Shown: positions 60,541-64,000 of the stretch, piece after piece | How positions within the stretch are numbered: the stretch's first letter is position 1 | How the letters are laid out: each line of letters begins with the position of its first letter | Source: Spongilla lacustris | Lineage: Eukaryota; Porifera; Demospongiae; Spongillida; Spongillidae | DNA length: 64,000 nucleotides | Reading direction: 5' to 3' | NCBI GenBank assembly: GCA_949361645.1 | Contig: OX442418.1 | Coordinates: 2,251,771 to 2,315,770 of the forward strand | Notes under the pieces: model-generated | What the model was told of the DNA's origin: nothing | The model's database searches: none | Seen by the model: the letters and a program-made list of their open reading frames with translations, nothing else | Translations under genes and position numbers: made by a program

Positions 60541-60865
60541 ATGTGTCAGTATAGTAAGAAATCACATTGTACTTCATGCCAGGAATACGTTAAACAGAAA
60601 AGATGGCCATGGGAAGAAACGCTGATGTGGGTACAGTCGTATCTAAATGACATGCAGGACGTACCCATTATGCGCTACAGTGTCAGAGAAGCGGCTAATA
60701 CTGGCGTAAGCGTTCGACAGACTTCCCGCTAAGCCATGACGATGTTCTGCTGTGAGTGTTATTTCACAAGCTTAATGTTGTGATTCTAAACCCACAATAT
60801 TTAATTTTACAGACAGACAGTTCTGAGCTTCGCGGTCTTGGCTAGCAAAATGGCTTCTTCAAAAG
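60541..60865 (+). other. Possible upstream exons of the following candidate gene
   Basis: 60,541-60,732 is open (MCQYSKKSHCTSCQEYVKQK...) with two CxxC-like cysteines and protein-like composition but no recognised family. Near 60,836-60,865, AKWLLQK ends at AAAAGGTAAG, a good splice donor whose phase fits the next exon; a TGA a few codons upstream limits how far it can extend. Confidence 0.35.
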
Positions 60866-60999
60866 GTAAGCTATAAAGTACACAAGTAATAATTGTGCTA
60901 ACACACATTCAACCCCGGCCCAACAGCCCATGTCACATATTTTAACTATAAGGCTGCTCAAGATATGATGCTTACAGCCACTTATGCTTGTAATTTCAG

Positions 61000-61380
61000 A
61001 TGTCACTAGAGTCTACAGCTCTTCAGAAGGTGAATAGCACCCAAATGATTAAAATACAACTTTTGGTTTTGAAACATTGACGCACATGCAGGTATTGGAT
61101 CAGCAACTTGTCTCCATGTGTGAAGGAGTGCAAAGTGACTTGCCTTATCCGTCAAAGTGTGAGGAAGTACACAGTAAGCAAAACAATGTGATGTTATGAT
61201 TATTTTTCATTTCGCATCATTACTTTTATATCAGGGTTCTCCAAAGCAGCACACGGTTATACACAGTACCCAGTTTTAGACAACCTGCCAGAAAGGTGCT
61301 TCAATGAAAAGACAAAAAAAAAAAAAAAAACAACTAAAATTGTGGAAGGCAGGGAAATTCCACCCTATGTCCATGCACAA
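61000..61380 (+). CDS. Candidate exons of an unrecognised spliced gene
   Basis: Three segments have GT-AG borders and compatible phases: 61,000-61,029 (MSLESTALQK), 61,092-61,173 (VLDQQLVSMCEGVQSDLPYP...) and 61,235-61,380 (FSKAAHGYTQYPVLDNLPER...IPPYVHAQ), the last followed by GTAAGCC. Together they read 86 codons without a stop after removal of introns of about 62 bp and 61 bp. A 17-A run inside the third exon encodes lysines and is prone to slippage. No family is recognised and no convincing following exon was found. It may be a host gene fragment or part of a degraded transposase gene ending in the hAT remnant downstream. Confidence 0.45.
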
Positions 61381-61960
61381 GTAAGCCAATACTGTGTGAA
61401 TACTTGTCATTTTTGATTTAGTGACAAACATTGAAGTCTGAAAAAGAGGTTTGTTTTCCTACAAAGAATACATACAACAAATTATTTCATATGAACTTTT
61501 TATTATCCTGAAGGAATTTTTACGAACAATCTGTTAGTATACTTCATTCTTTAGAACACTCTTCATGCCAAGAGCAGAAGAAAGGAGCACTGCCGCCTCC
61601 AATTATCCATTATTATCAGCACTGCCTGAAGGAATTTTTAAGAACAATCTGTCAGTATACATCAAAATCATTCTTTAATTTCATTATATATAACTTCTGT
61701 CTTGTGTTTAAATTGCTTTCATTATATTTGTGTTTAAATTATAAATTAGCTATTCATATCGAATCATATGTAGTGAAAGAACTTCTGTCTTAGTTTTAAA
61801 TTGTTTTCATTAACTTCCAAATCTGTTTAAATTGTTTTCATTATAAATTTATTTGTCTGCCTTAATTTACGGTTGCGATTTCGGTGAAAATCGATTTCTC
61901 CTTTTTAATTATACACGCCGTAATTACCAGTGGTTGTCAAAATCAAATCTCCATTCTAGC
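61381..61960. other. No gene seen
   Basis: Direct repeats of GAAGGAATTTTTA-GAACAATCTGT-AGTATAC occur at about 61,512 and 61,628, and TTTAAATTGTTTTCATTA words repeat at 61,700-61,850. No coding signal. Confidence 0.45.
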
Positions 61961-61965
61961 TGTCA

Positions 61966-62120
61966 GGGAATTGAGTCCGCCTCCTCCCCCGGACTGTATT
62001 CCCTGGATGTACAATATTTTAGACGGACCGTATTCCCTAGGGAGTTGGGTCCGGGGGGGGGGACCGTATTCCTGTAGGGAATACGGTCCGCCGGACCGAA
62101 AATTGGGCCGGACCGTATAC
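61966..62120. repeat. GGACC module, third copy
   Basis: Inverted words GGACCGTATTCCCTAGGG and relatives, with GGGAATTGAGTCCG and GATGTACAA, arranged as in 5206-5300 and 56,165-56,255. Strong internal pairing (GTAGGGAATACGGTCC with GGACCGTATTCCTG). Confidence 0.7.
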
Positions 62121-62605
62121 CCTATGGTCAAACGCGCCGGTAGTCAAGCAATGCCCAACTAGGCAGCAACTAGCTCTTCTTGGCTTGTCTCGCTTATGAA
62201 TCACCATGTTTCTGCAGCATCACGTTTTAAGCGAAATAGAGAGAGCAGATCTTACACGACCGGCCGAAAAAGCAAATGCAAGTGGACTGCCTGGTACTGA
62301 TGCCATCATCGAGCGCGTAGATCAATATTACCCACGACATGAATCAATTTTAGTAACCGCTAAATACCATCGTGCATCATAGACCGCGACAATGAATTTT
62401 AATTCAAAATGTGACATCACGCCAGCCTAAACCCCCACCCTCCCCCCCGTCACAAACCGTCACAATTGTTCAGACCCCCTCCCCCCCCCCCCTTTTGCGT
62501 GACGTAATTTATGAACGGCCCCTAAGTCAGACTATATTTTGGTAACTTTTTAAAAACAAGTGCGAATTTCAACCGACTCAGTGCATTTTATGCATTCTAT
62601 TGCAG

Positions 62606-62929
62606 TCATGTACTGCTACCAAAGAGATCCTTGAGGTGGCAAGCAGGAGTGTGAGGGACAGCATTGAAGCGCTATATGCTAGAACCACAAACCATGCAAC
62701 TGGCGTGTTAATAACGTCATGCAATGGTGGAGCGACCACGAAGCTAACTTCCCTCACATCGCTCTGCTAGCCCTAAAGTATTTAGCCATTCCCGGCGGCG
62801 TCCAGTGCTCCCTCTGAAAGGGTATTTTCGCAGTTAAAACTTGTACTTGATCGCAAGAGATGGCGGATGGATGCTGGCAGAGTGGAAAGAGTCATCTTCT
62901 TGCGGTGTAACAAACTTTTCAATTTATGA
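62606..62929 (+). pseudogene. hAT transposase C-terminal remnant
   Basis: After an acceptor-like TTCTATTGCAG the frames read SCTATKEILEVASRSV, then WWSDHEANFPHIALLALKYL, then SSAPSERVFSQLKLVLDRKR and RVERVIFLRCNKLF before TGA. These are the signature blocks of the hAT dimerisation region (W-WW, A.P.SS..SER.FS). Two frameshifts (about 62,715 and 62,795) separate the three pieces. The catalytic part upstream was not identified. It could belong to the hAT-like non-autonomous elements of the window, but nothing links them directly. Confidence 0.85.
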
Positions 62930-62964
62930 TTTATAATTGCTGTGGTTATTCCTTTGTGCCATTA

Positions 62965-63125
62965 ATTGCGACCGGGTATCGACCGGGACCGTCTTGAATC
63001 CAGGCGGCCTCCGTCAAACCGCCAACGTGACCGTATTGCTAAGATACGGTCAGTGTTCGTCCGTGAACGTGACCGGGACGATCCGGTACGGTTAATCGTG
63101 AACGTGACCGGATCGATAATAGCCG
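62965..63125. repeat. CGTGACCG-rich segment
   Basis: CGTGACCGGG-like words occur at about five positions in both orientations (GACCGGGACCG, AACGTGACCG, CGATCCGGTACGG). Possibly a remnant of an element terminus; no gene. Confidence 0.45.
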
Positions 63126-64000
63126 ACCGCGGCATCACTGGGCATGGCATAGTAATAGTTTGTCCCTATAGATTTTTGCTAATAACCCTTGTCCATATGC
63201 ATGCATGCTTCAAGCAATCTCCGTCTTTGCATGCATTGTTGTGATTGAAGATAGTTTTAATAATTGCATGGAGCCGCTTCTTCCGGTTGCATCCCTGCTT
63301 CAACTGCGTGCATGCACATAACAAGTAATTATCACCTAATAGGCCGGGTATAGTCATTTGATTTTAATTATTCATTGATTGTTTTATATTGGTCAAGTGT
63401 GGGTGTGAGTATGGATAAAGACATACAGGCCTACTGAAATGGCTACTTCTTGCATTGGGTTATATTAAAGTACGAGTCTTGGATAAGACTCACATGTATA
63501 TGTGTCCTAAAGAGGATAAAGAAACATTTTGAACAGCACTGATGCATTAAACTCGTAAGAACCCACGTACATATCATACATAAAAGTTCCATCTGCAATT
63601 TAATTTACATGGCTTTGCTATTGAACATTGCATGGAGAACCTAGTTGTACGAAATAAATATAATAGTTCATATAGCAAATTCGGCGACTGAGAGAGATAT
63701 AATTGCAGGCCCTGTTTATAGTTGGAGTTGAAATGAAGTTTGACTATACGCAGCGCAGAAAATACTGATACACAACATGCTCGGTATAGAAAAGCCTTTT
63801 ACATCAGTTCAGTGCAAGGAATTAAATGTTCAGCACGCGAAGCATAGGAAGAGATTAAGGCTTTATGGCCGGAGCACGAATCTGGTGTCAAATTACACCC
63901 CTCGTGCTGTCCAGACACTCTTCATTGCACCAAACGGGCCGTATATACTGCGCGCTTTGCGCGCGTACATATACATGTGGCATCGCGCCGCTGTTCTAAT
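63126..64000. other. No gene seen
   Basis: No coding frame, RNA gene or repeat of note. 63,940-63,965 is a short GCGCGCTTTGCGCGCG hairpin. Confidence 0.45.

Overview
This is eukaryotic, metazoan DNA that is almost entirely transposable-element sequence in successive layers. Introns with clear GT-AG borders are very short (47-66 bp in several cases). Coding pieces are broken and interrupted by non-coding DNA, and cut-and-paste elements of many superfamilies sit beside restriction-like-endonuclease (RLE) retrotransposons. I infer an early-branching animal, most likely a demosponge, with moderate confidence. Nothing bacterial or viral was seen.

Layout. 0.4-5.9 kb: a chimeric repeat unit ending in a fragment of a cysteine-rich gene, split by a complete 3,955-bp Ginger-type transposon (integrase plus Ulp1-like protease) with ~180-bp terminal inverted repeats and a TATG duplication. 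The empty version of the same site is at 56.4 kb. 5.9-8.1 kb: repeat R1 split by a short THAP-domain element. 8.5-8.8 kb: a foldback element. 10.1-13.3 kb: a frameshifted RLE retrotransposon. 13.3-15.6 kb: a transposase-like gene with one stop, preceded by a possible TIR. 15.7-17.2 kb: TATG/TG microsatellites. 18.9-22.9 kb: a spliced, decayed gene of a family I recognise from mushroom-forming fungi and consider transposon-like. 23.7-27.4 kb: hAT-like elements nested inside R1 copy B, with matching duplications at each level. 28.1-30.1 kb: a tandem duplication and a 22-bp minisatellite hit by a 269-bp element.

31.1-31.9 kb holds the only intact gene I would defend: a 259-residue secreted, 14-cysteine protein with a hydrophobic C-terminal tail, a TATA box and a poly(A) signal. 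33.0-34.5 and 35.0-35.2 kb are further TIR elements. 37.05-49.15 kb is one giant inverted-repeat element of about 12.1 kb. It has TACAGGGTG termini, TA flanks, arms over 4 kb built from degenerate subrepeats, and another 1.3-kb transposon inserted in one arm. 50.6-52.2 kb is a second decayed RLE retrotransposon. 53.4-55.5 kb holds two large foldbacks. 55.9-57.0 kb is the inverted second copy of the chimeric unit. 57-64 kb has minisatellites, a candidate set of phase-consistent exons and a hAT transposase remnant.

No host pathway can be reconstructed. What the window offers is a readable insertion history: several insertions can be dated relative to each other because the uninterrupted version of the target is also present here.
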